This document shows positions 17,807-27,026 of a stretch of 64,000 nucleotides of DNA, piece after piece. The DNA is from UBA8516 sp035455245. GTDB lineage: Archaea; Thermoproteota; Nitrososphaeria; Nitrososphaerales; Nitrosopumilaceae. A program made the translations under genes and the position numbers. The stretch covers positions 62,001 through 126,000 of the forward strand of contig DATIFN010000010.1 in assembly GCA_035455245.1 (NCBI GenBank). Direction: 5' to 3'. A model generated the notes under the pieces. That model had not been told where the DNA came from and did no database searches. It saw only the letters and a list, made by a program, of their open reading frames with translations. Numbering within the stretch: the stretch's first letter is position 1; the number at the start of each line of letters is the position of its first letter.

Positions 17807-19153
17807 TCATCTAATTCCAATAGTCAACAAGGATGCATTTTTAAAATTGTCCTTGTTTAAGATATTTCTTCCATCAAAAATTAAAAGCGGTTTTTTTGTG
17901 TTCCTAAAAGATTTGCTCCTTAATTTAGAATATAATTTGTGGTCAGAAGAGATAAAGACAAGAGAAGCTTTTTCAACTACACAATTCAGATCGGTAGTAA
18001 GCAATACACCAGATGGAAGGGAATCATCTTCCTTTATGTATGGATCATGAACTGCTACCTTGCAACCTTTTTTTAGAAATTCTCTCACAACAGTATAAGT
18101 TGGAGAGAGTCTAGAATCAGTAACCTCTCCTCTAAACCCCAAACCAAGAACCGCTATCTTGATCCCTTTTGGGAATATATTGTGCTTGGCAAGTAAGTTT
18201 ATTGAATCATTTACACATTTTTTTGGCATGAAATCATTTGTCTTTCGTGCAAATTCTATCAATTTGAGACCTTTACCAATTTTGGAGGCTGCCTCAATAA
18301 CGATTCTTGGGTACACTGGGATGCACAATCCACCTACACCAGTCCCAGGGTAATGCAGGTGGCAGAATGGTTGTGAATTGGCTCCTTTTCTTGCTTCCCA
18401 ATAGTTTACTCCCGTTGTTTCGCAAAAATTTGCAAGCTCATTTGCTAAAGCAATATTAACATCTCTGTATACTCCCTCGAATAACTTCTCAGCTTCTGCA
18501 TTTGCAAGTGATGACATTTTTAAAACACCTTTTTTTGAAATAATTTTCAACAATGCTTCTCCAAATTCAAGACTTCTTTTTCCTAGTCCTGAGACAATCG
18601 CAGGATAATTTGATTCGATATCTTGTAATGCTCTACCTTCATAGATTCTCTCAGGATTATATATGAGGTAAAAATCTTTATCCCCTTCCAATTTACTATA
18701 TTTTTCAAGAATCGACAAGACTACATTTTCTGTAGTTCCCGGCGGAACGGAGGGAGAAATCAGTACGGCATCACCTTTTTTGAGACTCATAGCGATATCT
18801 TTACTTACAGAAATTAAAGCAGTTAGATCTGCTTTATTATTTTTAAAGTCAACTGGAACTGCTACAATTTTGATGTTAGACTGTCGAGCCGATGCTACAC
18901 CGTTTGATGTCAATGAAAAGGTATTATTTTTTAGAGCTTTTGTGAGTGTTTCAGAAATAAATGGTTCTTTTTTGTGAGATTTTCCTGAATTTATATCCGA
19001 TAATAATCTTGTTGAAATATCAATTCCAATTACTCTGGCTCCTGCACGAAGCCAAGCAGCAGCTAATGGTCCACCCACGTTTCCTATTCCATATACTGCA
19101 AATATTTTCTTGTGATTTAATATTAGGGATCTTAAATTCCTGTGATTAACCAA
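17807..19153 (-). CDS. UDP-glucose/UDP-ManNAc dehydrogenase family
   Basis: A 448-residue NAD-dependent sugar-nucleotide dehydrogenase that oxidises a UDP-hexose twice to a uronic acid. The Rossmann motif is YGIGNVGGPLA (about 20-30). The catalytic cysteine is in GTGVGGLCIPVYP near residue 275, and a C-terminal UDP-binding domain follows (VLGLGFRGEVTDSRLSPT). It looks like the WecC or UDP-GlcNAc/ManNAc branch, but the substrate is not certain. The start is TTG, the only candidate before the Rossmann motif. It begins the glycan cluster that continues to 25135. Confidence 0.85.
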   Translation of the reverse strand: MVNHRNLRSLILNHKKIFAVYGIGNVGGPLAAAWLRAGARVIGIDISTRLLSDINSGKSHKKEPFISETLTKALKNNTFSLTSNGVASARQSNIKIVAVPVDFKNNKADLTALISVSKDIAMSLKKGDAVLISPSVPPGTTENVVLSILEKYSKLEGDKDFYLIYNPERIYEGRALQDIESNYPAIVSGLGKRSLEFGEALLKIISKKGVLKMSSLANAEAEKLFEGVYRDVNIALANELANFCETTGVNYWEARKGANSQPFCHLHYPGTGVGGLCIPVYPRIVIEAASKIGKGLKLIEFARKTNDFMPKKCVNDSINLLAKHNIFPKGIKIAVLGLGFRGEVTDSRLSPTYTVVREFLKKGCKVAVHDPYIKEDDSLPSGVLLTTDLNCVVEKASLVFISSDHKLYSKLRSKSFRNTKKPLLIFDGRNILNKDNFKNASLLTIGIR

Positions 19154-19282
19154 TTTATAATCTGTATTTTGTCCTACTAATTTAATTTAGTGTTAAATGA
19201 GTTCTAAATATAGTACTTTGTTTGAACCAGGAATCGATAATTTTTGTTCACAACAGAATGAGGAATAAAATAAGAATACCAT

Positions 19283-19738
19283 CTAGGGATTACCTTCAGT
19301 CGATTCTTCTCGCCCTGGATCAAAATTTAGGTCGATTCCAAGCAATGTATCCTTCTTGTGTTTTTTTAATATCGCATTTAGATATGACAATACTTTTTCA
19401 GTTTCTTCAGGTGTTGTTTTCCCTTGTATTTGTCTAATTTGAAATTGTAAAATCCAAGCCCATATCCAATTTTCTTGTATCATTGCTTCATTTTCGACGG
19501 AATATTGGTTCCGTCTATGCCAATAACCTATAATGATTGCAGCTGGAACATAAAGTCCAATAAAGAGTAAAACAAAAACAAAAAGATTGTCGAAAATACC
19601 TTGAAAAAAAGTGACTTGTTTTATGGCAAAATTATAAGTGATTAAGATAAAATTAACGAAAGTTAGGATGAATGCAAGGTAGATACTGTGGCCGTTTCTA
19701 AAATCAAGCCATCGTCTCCGAAGAAAATTGCTTTTCAT
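19283..19738 (-). CDS. two-helix membrane protein, function unknown
   Basis: A 151-residue protein with a basic N-terminus, two membrane helices (about 19-38 and 50-72), then a cytoplasmic region with a W-rich segment (ENWIWAWILQ) and a helical tail. No domain is recognised. It lies in the glycan cluster and might help a glycosyltransferase, but that is only from position. Confidence 0.55.
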   Translation of the reverse strand: MKSNFLRRRWLDFRNGHSIYLAFILTFVNFILITYNFAIKQVTFFQGIFDNLFVFVLLFIGLYVPAAIIIGYWHRRNQYSVENEAMIQENWIWAWILQFQIRQIQGKTTPEETEKVLSYLNAILKKHKKDTLLGIDLNFDPGREESTEGNP

Positions 19739-19857
19739 TTACTTAATGGTTAAAAATCATCTCTAATTTAGCCTATTCTCACACCAATTTCTTCCGCATA
19801 GCATAAAAAAATCTTGACGGGAAATGATTGTGCAAATTAGATAGTTTTTGTAACCGG

Positions 19858-21015
19858 CTAAAAAGATGAATTTAAAACTTCCAAATGTTTTAAAGCGACA
19901 ACTCTAGGAGCATGTGTTTTGATGATCCATTCTCTGCTTTTCTTTCCCATATCATTGCGAAAGTCTGTGTCTTGGGCAAGTTTCATTAGATTAGAGTGGA
20001 TGTCTTCCTCAGTAAAGGAATTAAGAATTGGAGGCTCCTCCCCAAAGGCACGCAGTATGTAATTTTTTTTATAAAATATTAAAACAGGTTTTCCACAAGA
20101 CATTGCTTCTGGTGTACTAGTCCCCCAACTTCCTAAAACAAATTGATCCAAAACTATGTCTGCAGCATTATAGTATTGTATTAATTGATTTTTTGGTACG
20201 GGTTTGATCCATTTTATATTATCTGAAATCCCAAGAGAATTAACAAGATTTTTACTCTTTTCTTCATCATCACTCCATTCAACCATGATAAATTTGGAAT
20301 TCGGGAAGTCCTTGACAAACCTAGAATATGCTCTTATCATTTTATCGTTGCCTTTTTCCTTCCAAATTTGTCTAGATGGAGAAAACAAAAGGATGTCATT
20401 TTCTTGAGCATATTTTGCTCGTAATTCCTTCATTTCAATTGGTTTGTATTTTTCTGGATCTATCGCAAATGGGCTAAAAAAAATTCTATCTTGATGTAAG
20501 TATGGTAAACTATCTGAAATTTCAAAAGTATCTGGATTCGTAATAATGATTTTCTTTGCTTTACTATAACCTCTCCTTGCAAGTTTGTCCCTGATATTTG
20601 TGCCATTTGGAAAATAACGAATCCATCCAGCATCATAAACAACGTAAGGAATTCTGGAAAATTGGGCATAGATTGCCCAAGGAACATGGGTTTCTACGAT
20701 ATCATACTCTCTCATCATCTTGATTACATCGATTCGGGATTTTATTTTCGCAATCATGTGGCTTTTTCTAGGCACCTTGTTTAGAAAATCGAAATAGCGT
20801 ATCCAGTCAGGAGGGTTCCAACTATCCTTTATTTCATTCCTACTGACTGTGTATGGGTCAATATTATTAGCAATGTTTCCATCTTCCCATTCGGGTAAAG
20901 CCATTCCAAAATCCGAAATATTAATAGCTAAATCCACATCCTGATTCATTTTTCTTAGCTCCTTTGCTACTGCATACCCATCATTTGCCATATTTCCAAA
21001 AACTAGTATACGCAT
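19858..21015 (-). CDS. glycosyltransferase family 4-like
   Basis: A 385-residue GT-B glycosyltransferase. The N-terminal Rossmann domain starts with ILVFGNMANDGYAVAKEL. The C-terminal donor-binding domain contains WGTSTPEAMSCGKPVL, the family's E-x7-E-like sugar-nucleotide region. Acceptor and donor cannot be read. It is divergent from the methyltransferase at 21118 and probably builds surface glycan. Confidence 0.82.
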   Translation of the reverse strand: MRILVFGNMANDGYAVAKELRKMNQDVDLAINISDFGMALPEWEDGNIANNIDPYTVSRNEIKDSWNPPDWIRYFDFLNKVPRKSHMIAKIKSRIDVIKMMREYDIVETHVPWAIYAQFSRIPYVVYDAGWIRYFPNGTNIRDKLARRGYSKAKKIIITNPDTFEISDSLPYLHQDRIFFSPFAIDPEKYKPIEMKELRAKYAQENDILLFSPSRQIWKEKGNDKMIRAYSRFVKDFPNSKFIMVEWSDDEEKSKNLVNSLGISDNIKWIKPVPKNQLIQYYNAADIVLDQFVLGSWGTSTPEAMSCGKPVLIFYKKNYILRAFGEEPPILNSFTEEDIHSNLMKLAQDTDFRNDMGKKSREWIIKTHAPRVVALKHLEVLNSSF

Positions 21016-21117
21016 AGGTATAATCTAGAGTGAACTACAATCCATTTATATCAATAACTAATGGTCATAAATTTGTATTAAAGAAATATTAAAGAATCAA
21101 TACTTCTTACCTTTAGT

Positions 21118-21780
21118 TTGACCGATTTTGATTATCAATGGAAAAATCTTCCAAGCAAAGATATTGAATGTAATGAAGATCGGATTAACGAATTTCTAAA
21201 ATTTACCGATTTAGATAAAAAAAATATTCGTGATAAATATTGTTTGGACATTGGTTGTGGAAGTGGAAGATATACTTATGCAATGAAAAAACTGGGTGCT
21301 GTTAAAGTAGATAGTTTTGACATAAGTTTAGAAGCGATAACAATATGTAAAATGATAAACCCTCATGCATATGTATTTAACATAATTGATTTGAAACCAA
21401 ATCCAGTGTACGATTTTGTGTTATGTTGGGGTGTCTTAAATCATGTTGCGGAACCTAGAAAAGCATTCTCTAAGGCAATAACTCAAGTTAAAAAAGGCGG
21501 TGGGATACTTCATATCATGGTATACCACAGAGATATGCAATACCCATATGAAGAGGGTCGAAAGATTTGGAAAAATCTGTCATTGGAAGAACGATTAAAA
21601 TTATGTGAAGAGAAAATCAAACAATATGGTGGTACTGTGCATGGCTGGTTTGATGCTTTTAATCCAGAGTTTAATTGGAGTTTTACAGAAAAAGAAATAA
21701 AGACTTGGTTTGAGGAGGAGGGTTTCTCAAAGATTAAACTGGTAACTAAATATAATATCAATATTAGAGGACAGTTGTAA
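21118..21780 (+). CDS. SAM-dependent methyltransferase (class I)
   Basis: This 220-residue protein carries motif I LDIGCGSGRYTYAMKKLGA (about residues 43-61), the acidic FDIS motif II and the CWGVLNHV post-II region of class I methyltransferases. It is the only plus-strand gene in the glycan cluster and may methylate a sugar or aglycon. The start is TTG, preceded by an AT-rich promoter region shared with the divergent GT4 gene. Confidence 0.78.
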   Translation: MTDFDYQWKNLPSKDIECNEDRINEFLKFTDLDKKNIRDKYCLDIGCGSGRYTYAMKKLGAVKVDSFDISLEAITICKMINPHAYVFNIIDLKPNPVYDFVLCWGVLNHVAEPRKAFSKAITQVKKGGGILHIMVYHRDMQYPYEEGRKIWKNLSLEERLKLCEEKIKQYGGTVHGWFDAFNPEFNWSFTEKEIKTWFEEEGFSKIKLVTKYNINIRGQL

Positions 21781-21784
21781 GAAT

Positions 21785-21892
21785 TTACTTTATCCTTGTA
21801 AGTAATGCTCTATCATAAAGACGATAATTTCGTACAGTAAAATTTTTGGCCAATTCGTTTCTTAATTTCCAATGTTCTTTTTCATATTTTGT
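21785..21892 (-). pseudogene. possible C-terminal gene remnant
   Basis: In the gap after the epimerase stop, the minus strand encodes 35 codons with protein-like composition (EKEHWKLRNELAKNF, then YRLYDRALLTRIK) ending in TAA. There is no start codon; two stop codons precede it in the same frame as the epimerase. It looks like the tail of a decayed gene, but chance cannot be excluded at this length. Confidence 0.3.
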
Positions 21893-21898
21893 TCATAG

Positions 21899-22840
21899 TC
21901 AGCTAGCATTTACATGAGCATATTCAACCAATTTTCTAATCCCATCATATGTCGAAAATTTTGGTTCAAAACCTAGATTGCTTTTTGCCTTTGAATAGTC
22001 ATATCTCATTCGTCTTATATCGCCTTTTAGTGGCTCGGAATATTTTATCCTCGCCTTCTTACCCACTATGTCTTCTACGATATGTAACACCTGATTTACG
22101 CTGGTTTCAGTGTTAGTGGAGAGTAAAAAAACGCCTGCATCATTAATGGAATTTTCCATTGCCTTGATTACTCCTTGAACTGCATCTTTTACATAGATCA
22201 AATCGCGCGTTTGCTCTCCATCACCATTAATAATAATTTCTTCATTGTTAAGCATGTTCTTGACAAATGTTGCAACGAGGGGTCGCCAGTTCAAATTTTC
22301 ATTAACTACCTGACGCTCACCATACACGGTAGCAAAACGTACTACTGTACTTCTAACCCCATGAATTTTGTGATAAATTTTACAGTAATATTCAGAGACA
22401 AGCTTATTTGCGTCGTACGGTGTGGTAGGATTATTAATAGAGTTTTCTGTCATAGCACTGCCGTCTTCTGTTGAACCGTAAATTCCTGAATTACTTGTGA
22501 ACACTACTTTGGAATTATGAAATTTAGCCAATTCTAATATGGCAATCATTCCTTTACAATTTGTTTCTATATCACGCATTGGGTCATTTAGACTTGAAGA
22601 TCGTGGAGCAGTAGCAAGATGAAAGATTCCATCAAAATTATCAGTAAAGTGAGTTTTTTGTATTTGTTCCACATTTGCTATATATGATGTGATATTTTTA
22701 ACGTGTTTAAGATTATTTATTTTTCCATTACTTAGGTTGTCCAGCACTGTTACATTATGACCATTGTTAACTAATTCTTCAACCAAATGAGAACCTACAA
22801 ATCCATAACCTCCTGTTACGAGATATTTTACCATTATCAA
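21899..22840 (-). CDS. NAD-dependent sugar-nucleotide epimerase/dehydratase (extended SDR)
   Basis: A 313-residue extended SDR with GGYGFVGSHL (about 10-19) binding NAD, the catalytic PYDANK triad region (Tyr and Lys near 147-151) and the SNSGIYG serine segment. It is closest to UDP-glucose/UDP-GlcNAc 4-epimerases. Substrate not determined. It sits with GT2 and GT4 glycosyltransferases. Its start could be the first ATG or the in-frame third residue (MVKYLV). Confidence 0.83.
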   Translation of the reverse strand: MIMVKYLVTGGYGFVGSHLVEELVNNGHNVTVLDNLSNGKINNLKHVKNITSYIANVEQIQKTHFTDNFDGIFHLATAPRSSSLNDPMRDIETNCKGMIAILELAKFHNSKVVFTSNSGIYGSTEDGSAMTENSINNPTTPYDANKLVSEYYCKIYHKIHGVRSTVVRFATVYGERQVVNENLNWRPLVATFVKNMLNNEEIIINGDGEQTRDLIYVKDAVQGVIKAMENSINDAGVFLLSTNTETSVNQVLHIVEDIVGKKARIKYSEPLKGDIRRMRYDYSKAKSNLGFEPKFSTYDGIRKLVEYAHVNAS

Positions 22841-22920
22841 ACGGCATTGTTATACATGATATAATCCTTTTTTGATTAAATTATTAAAAACAAAGTCTCA
22901 ATTTAAGATTGCAAGAAATC

Positions 22921-23781
22921 TTATTCAGTTATTTTGCTTAACAGTCTTTTCTTTTGCATTGACCTAACAAAGAGTCGTAGCTCAGGCTCAAAATAATGAA
23001 AGTATGGATCATTTTTCCATTTTCTCTCAAGAATATAATCAAAGAACATATGTACGCTTGCGAGTTTTGATATACCAGCCTTACCGGTAAAGAAGTTTCT
23101 CAGTACTCTTGCTAACACAAACATGGGATGATATCCAAGACAACGCATCGCTGGTCCATATTCAACAAATTTATGTCCCACACCAAACGTTCTCAGATGC
23201 TCATATTTTATTTCCGTTAATTTTTTTACTTTATAACCTAACTGAAGAGCTTTGTACAGAATCCACGGTTCATAACCATAGTATGGTGGGTGCCTAAATC
23301 CAATCTGTTTAAAGAATTTCATTCTGATAAGCCGTCCTGCACCCTCTGGGAGTGACATATAGTCAGATTGTTGTAATCCACGATTTCCAGAAACTATTAC
23401 AAGTTTTGGATCTTGTTCAATTTCATTAATTAATTTTTGAACATAATCTTCCGGAAAGACAACATCATCACTTGAAATAAGGAGATATGAATAGGAATAC
23501 CCGCATTCCTTGACATATTCGCAGGCTTTGTTCCAGTTATGCACGATTCTTCTGCTATCATAGCCTTTGTCTGGTAATGTGATTATATGTATAAAATTTT
23601 TATTATTCTTCATCAATTCTGAAAGAATCACCTTTGTTGAATCAGTAGAACCATCATCAACCACACAAATAAACGATGGTTTAATCGATTGAAAGAGAAT
23701 AGATTCGATTGATTGTTTAATTGTAGTTTCACCATTTTTTACAGTGACAAGAACCCAATACGTGGATGATTGGTCACTCAT
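22921..23781 (-). CDS. glycosyltransferase family 2
   Basis: A 286-residue GT-A glycosyltransferase. The N-terminal VLVTVKNGETTIKQSIESIL leads into VVDDGSTDST (about residues 40-49), which binds the nucleotide sugar. The second acidic motif is SSDDVVFPED near 102-112. No membrane helix is obvious, so it should act on the cytoplasmic face. Part of the glycan cluster. Confidence 0.85.
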   Translation of the reverse strand: MSDQSSTYWVLVTVKNGETTIKQSIESILFQSIKPSFICVVDDGSTDSTKVILSELMKNNKNFIHIITLPDKGYDSRRIVHNWNKACEYVKECGYSYSYLLISSDDVVFPEDYVQKLINEIEQDPKLVIVSGNRGLQQSDYMSLPEGAGRLIRMKFFKQIGFRHPPYYGYEPWILYKALQLGYKVKKLTEIKYEHLRTFGVGHKFVEYGPAMRCLGYHPMFVLARVLRNFFTGKAGISKLASVHMFFDYILERKWKNDPYFHYFEPELRLFVRSMQKKRLLSKITE

Positions 23782-23899
23782 AATATTTTAGTGCAAAAAT
23801 TCATCAATATAAGCTGTTTTTTAAACATAACAATTTTTCAAAAAGTAAAAACATGCCTCATATTTTTCCAATTGGTTTATTGCATCTTCTATTACTTTG

Positions 23900-25135
23900 T
23901 CAAAGTTTTTGTTTCTTTTTCATGCTCTTACTTACAAAAAGTTTGAACCATATTTCTAATGCCAGAATACTTAACATTTTGTTAAGGTAACGAAGTTGCA
24001 TTTGAGACTCTTCTTCCTCCAATTTCTTATAAGTGGCTACAATCCACTTTTCACTGATCAGTTTATTCTTCACAACCTCTGAATCTGGATTAACATATTT
24101 ATTAACAATATCTTGAGTATTTTTCTTCCATAATGATTTCATATTTACAGAAAAGCCTTTTTTGATTGGTTTAATTTTTTTAAACCCCTTTTGTTTGCTA
24201 AGCATTGAATATAGTGGTATTTTACCTTTAACTTTTTTAGTATCGTATTTCATCTGCCATGGAATATGTGTTGCAAATTTTATCATTTTATTAGTTAAAA
24301 ATATCGATTCTATCTTCAAGTCAAGAGACTTTCCAAACGCTACATTTGTAGGTAGCCAATCATAAAGCAGTTTTCCGTTAAAATCAGCCAGAAAAACTTG
24401 ATCGAGATCAAACAAGTCATTATCAAAATATGGCTTAAAAATTTTGTATATCTTTTCCCATGAAAATTTTATTCTTGGTCCAAACATCCTGTGTTGGTCT
24501 GGGACCCAATCTCGTTCATGACATGAAAGATATAATTTGGCTTTTTCTTTCCAATCTGCTTTTTTGGATATTAGTGAGAGAAATTTTTGATATCTGAAAG
24601 TATAACCCCCAAATAGTTCATCCCCACCATCGCCAGCATAGAAAACATTTGATTTCTTTTTAGCATTTTCCATAAGATAATAGTGATATAAATTCCATCT
24701 AGGTTCCTTTGAAATAAAAATTAGTTTTGGTAACTCATTTAGAATATCTTCTTTAATCATACCGTTAAAGTCACACTCATAAATTTGCGATATTTCTTTT
24801 GCTCTCTTAACCTCATCATCCTCATCCCCAAAACCCATGCTAAAACATTCTATTTTGACATCGGGAAGAATCGACCTCATCATTACTAAGGTAAGCCCAG
24901 AGTCGATTCCGGCACTAAGAGATATACAGACGCGTTTAAATTTTAACCGTTCATAATTTGATAACAAATCTTCCTTGATTATATTACCAATTTTTGATTC
25001 AACATTTTCAGAATGAATAGGAACAAAATCTTTGTCATAAAGTGGTTTTATTTTTGGATCTTTATCGGGGTCGTACCTTAGGGTCAGAATTTTTGAAATT
25101 GAATCGTAATTTATTTTTGGTTGTCTCGTATTCAA
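23900..25135 (-). CDS. asparagine synthetase-like amidotransferase lacking the glutaminase domain
   Basis: A 411-residue protein homologous to the synthetase half of AsnB. The PP-loop reads SLSAGIDSG where AsnB has SGGxDS, and the second motif AGDGGDELFGGY is intact. The N-terminal Ntn glutaminase domain with its Cys nucleophile is absent, so it uses free ammonia or a partner. In a glycan cluster, such proteins often amidate sugar carboxyls. The UDP-sugar dehydrogenase nearby could supply such a uronic acid. The start is TTG, with TATA about 25 nt upstream. Confidence 0.78.
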   Translation of the reverse strand: MNTRQPKINYDSISKILTLRYDPDKDPKIKPLYDKDFVPIHSENVESKIGNIIKEDLLSNYERLKFKRVCISLSAGIDSGLTLVMMRSILPDVKIECFSMGFGDEDDEVKRAKEISQIYECDFNGMIKEDILNELPKLIFISKEPRWNLYHYYLMENAKKKSNVFYAGDGGDELFGGYTFRYQKFLSLISKKADWKEKAKLYLSCHERDWVPDQHRMFGPRIKFSWEKIYKIFKPYFDNDLFDLDQVFLADFNGKLLYDWLPTNVAFGKSLDLKIESIFLTNKMIKFATHIPWQMKYDTKKVKGKIPLYSMLSKQKGFKKIKPIKKGFSVNMKSLWKKNTQDIVNKYVNPDSEVVKNKLISEKWIVATYKKLEEEESQMQLRYLNKMLSILALEIWFKLFVSKSMKKKQKL

Positions 25136-25219
25136 AAAAAAATATCTTGACTATAAAAGTGATGTTATTTGAAAAAATTTCTGAAATAATGAAAAATTAA
25201 CAGAAAAAACCAAAAGGTT

Positions 25220-26884
25220 CTAAACTAAAGGTTGAGATGCTTCATGGAACATCTGGCTTTTTGCACAGCCTGCAGCAAGTTCATCTCCTGAACCTCGTCT
25301 CATGATTCCTCTATACAAGCCATCTTCTAGTTTTGCGCCTACTTTTTGTTCCCATTCTTCTACCGTAGTAGAAAATTTCTTTTGTATTCTATCTCTATAC
25401 CATTCAGGTATTACATTAAAAGCACAAAATGGAATGATTCTGAGATCAGGTGTTACATAATGAATATCACATCTTTGTAATCTTTCTAGGTCTTCGTTGT
25501 ATTTGTCTTGAAAATGCATCATGCCAAGAAATAGTCCTTTGACATGCCATGAACCAACAGAGTCAAATGATCTCTTCATCAAAATGTTCCCAAACATTTT
25601 TGCTAAATCTAATCCAGCTGGCTGTTTTTTCTTGTCTACAAAGCTTGAAAGCTTTCGTACAACTTCAAGCATTGTAAAGTATTTGTTTTTGCCAGAGCGA
25701 ATTTCTTCAGCCTTATCTTCAAAAAGCTCTAACATTCCTTGGATATCGGCAAATCTGGTTAGCGGCACAAATTTCTTGGTTTCCTGATCTTCAAAAATGT
25801 ATGTACCGGCACCACATGCAAAATGAATTGATAATTCGTATTTTGGTTTGCTTGAAAATGCTTCAATGACGTTTGTAAGTGGCATGCAGCTTGGAACTGG
25901 GAACCAATCATCTACCGTTACTTCGGCTCCTGTTTGTTCTTCTATTCTTTGAATACAATCAGGAATAGTGATTCTGTATTTCTCACGTTCCTTTTTGCCC
26001 ATTCTTCCTGTCAATGAAACTGGTTGGAAGTTTACTGCATGAACAACGTCCAAGTTCTTTTGTGCATATCTGATTATGCCACCCAGTTCGTGGTCATTAA
26101 TTGATTTGATAACTGTTGGAACAAAAACTACGGTGGTTCCTGTCTTTCTTGCACTTTCAAGAGCATATGGAACCTCCCAATGGTTCTTTGGATTTGTTCT
26201 TGCAGTTACACCGTCAAAACTTAAGTAAAGGTTGTTAACACCAGCTAATCTTACTTCGCGCATTGCTTCTGGATCCAAAGCAAATCTGATTCCATTTGTG
26301 TTCATCTGGATATGATCAACGCCTTCTTCTTTCATTATTTTTATAACATCAACAATATCCTCACGCAACATTGGTTCACCGCCGGTTATTTGCATCGAGT
26401 TTCCTGGAATTGGTCTTTCTGCTCTTAGAGTCTTCATCATCGCTCTTACTTGATCCTGTGATGGTTCATACATGTATGCGCCTTCAAGTCCTTTTTTCAC
26501 ATAGAAGAAGCAGTACCAACATGTTAGATCACATCTGTTAGTAACTATCATGTTTGCCAATCCACTGTGCGATAAGTGATTAGAACAAAGACCGCAGTTG
26601 TTTGGACATGAACATTTCTCAATCATTACATTTGGAGCATGAGCGCCTTTTCCGTCCATCCAATAAGTGCTAAACTTTTTGTACATTTCATAAGAACCAA
26701 AGTAGAGCTCCTCACATTCTCCATGTGTCGGGCATGTCTTTGTCATGAATACCTTACCATCTCTTTCAAAGACCTCGGCATCCAGAATCATGTTGCAGTC
26801 AGGGCATATACTTTGAGTAAATCTAATTGTCGATTTCTTACCTAGTGTAGGTACCTTCTGGTTGGCGATCTGGATTAGTTCCAT
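25220..26884 (-). CDS. radical SAM enzyme of the tetraether-synthase (MJ0619/Tes) family
   Basis: A 554-residue radical SAM protein. The SAM-cluster motif is C118-x3-C122-x2-C125 in NRCDLTCWYCFF, followed by ITGGEPMLR. An N-terminal metal-binding region has C27-x2-C30 and C51/H54. A further Cys group lies at C91, C93, C97 and C100 with H103. This arrangement matches the family of the archaeal tetraether synthase Tes, which joins isoprenoid chains of two diether lipids to make GDGT membranes. Thaumarchaea encode more than one such paralogue, so this one could act on another methyl/alkyl substrate. A TATA element precedes the ATG. Confidence 0.75.
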   Translation of the reverse strand: MELIQIANQKVPTLGKKSTIRFTQSICPDCNMILDAEVFERDGKVFMTKTCPTHGECEELYFGSYEMYKKFSTYWMDGKGAHAPNVMIEKCSCPNNCGLCSNHLSHSGLANMIVTNRCDLTCWYCFFYVKKGLEGAYMYEPSQDQVRAMMKTLRAERPIPGNSMQITGGEPMLREDIVDVIKIMKEEGVDHIQMNTNGIRFALDPEAMREVRLAGVNNLYLSFDGVTARTNPKNHWEVPYALESARKTGTTVVFVPTVIKSINDHELGGIIRYAQKNLDVVHAVNFQPVSLTGRMGKKEREKYRITIPDCIQRIEEQTGAEVTVDDWFPVPSCMPLTNVIEAFSSKPKYELSIHFACGAGTYIFEDQETKKFVPLTRFADIQGMLELFEDKAEEIRSGKNKYFTMLEVVRKLSSFVDKKKQPAGLDLAKMFGNILMKRSFDSVGSWHVKGLFLGMMHFQDKYNEDLERLQRCDIHYVTPDLRIIPFCAFNVIPEWYRDRIQKKFSTTVEEWEQKVGAKLEDGLYRGIMRRGSGDELAAGCAKSQMFHEASQPLV

Positions 26885-26909
26885 ACTAATCGCTTGTTTT
26901 CAGATTTAG

Positions 26910-26916
26910 TATTTAA
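26910..26916 (-). promoter_or_regulatory. TATA element of the radical SAM gene
   Basis: TTAAATA on the minus strand, about 29 nt before the ATG at 26884. It lies in the 142-bp divergent region shared with the TrmB regulator, so both directions may be controlled together. Confidence 0.45.
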
Positions 26917-26995
26917 TCGATTTCCTACAAGACACCGGTGGTTTTGTGAGATTAAGCGTAGTTGAATGTGCCTGTTTTGGAAATATCATAGTTGA

Positions 26996-27005
26996 CATAT
27001 ATATC
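26996..27005 (+). promoter_or_regulatory. TATA element of the TrmB-family regulator gene
   Basis: CATATATATC centred about 27 nt before the ATG at 27027, consistent with a leaderless transcript. Confidence 0.5.
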
Positions 27006-27026
27006 AAAAAGGTAAAATGAACAGGG

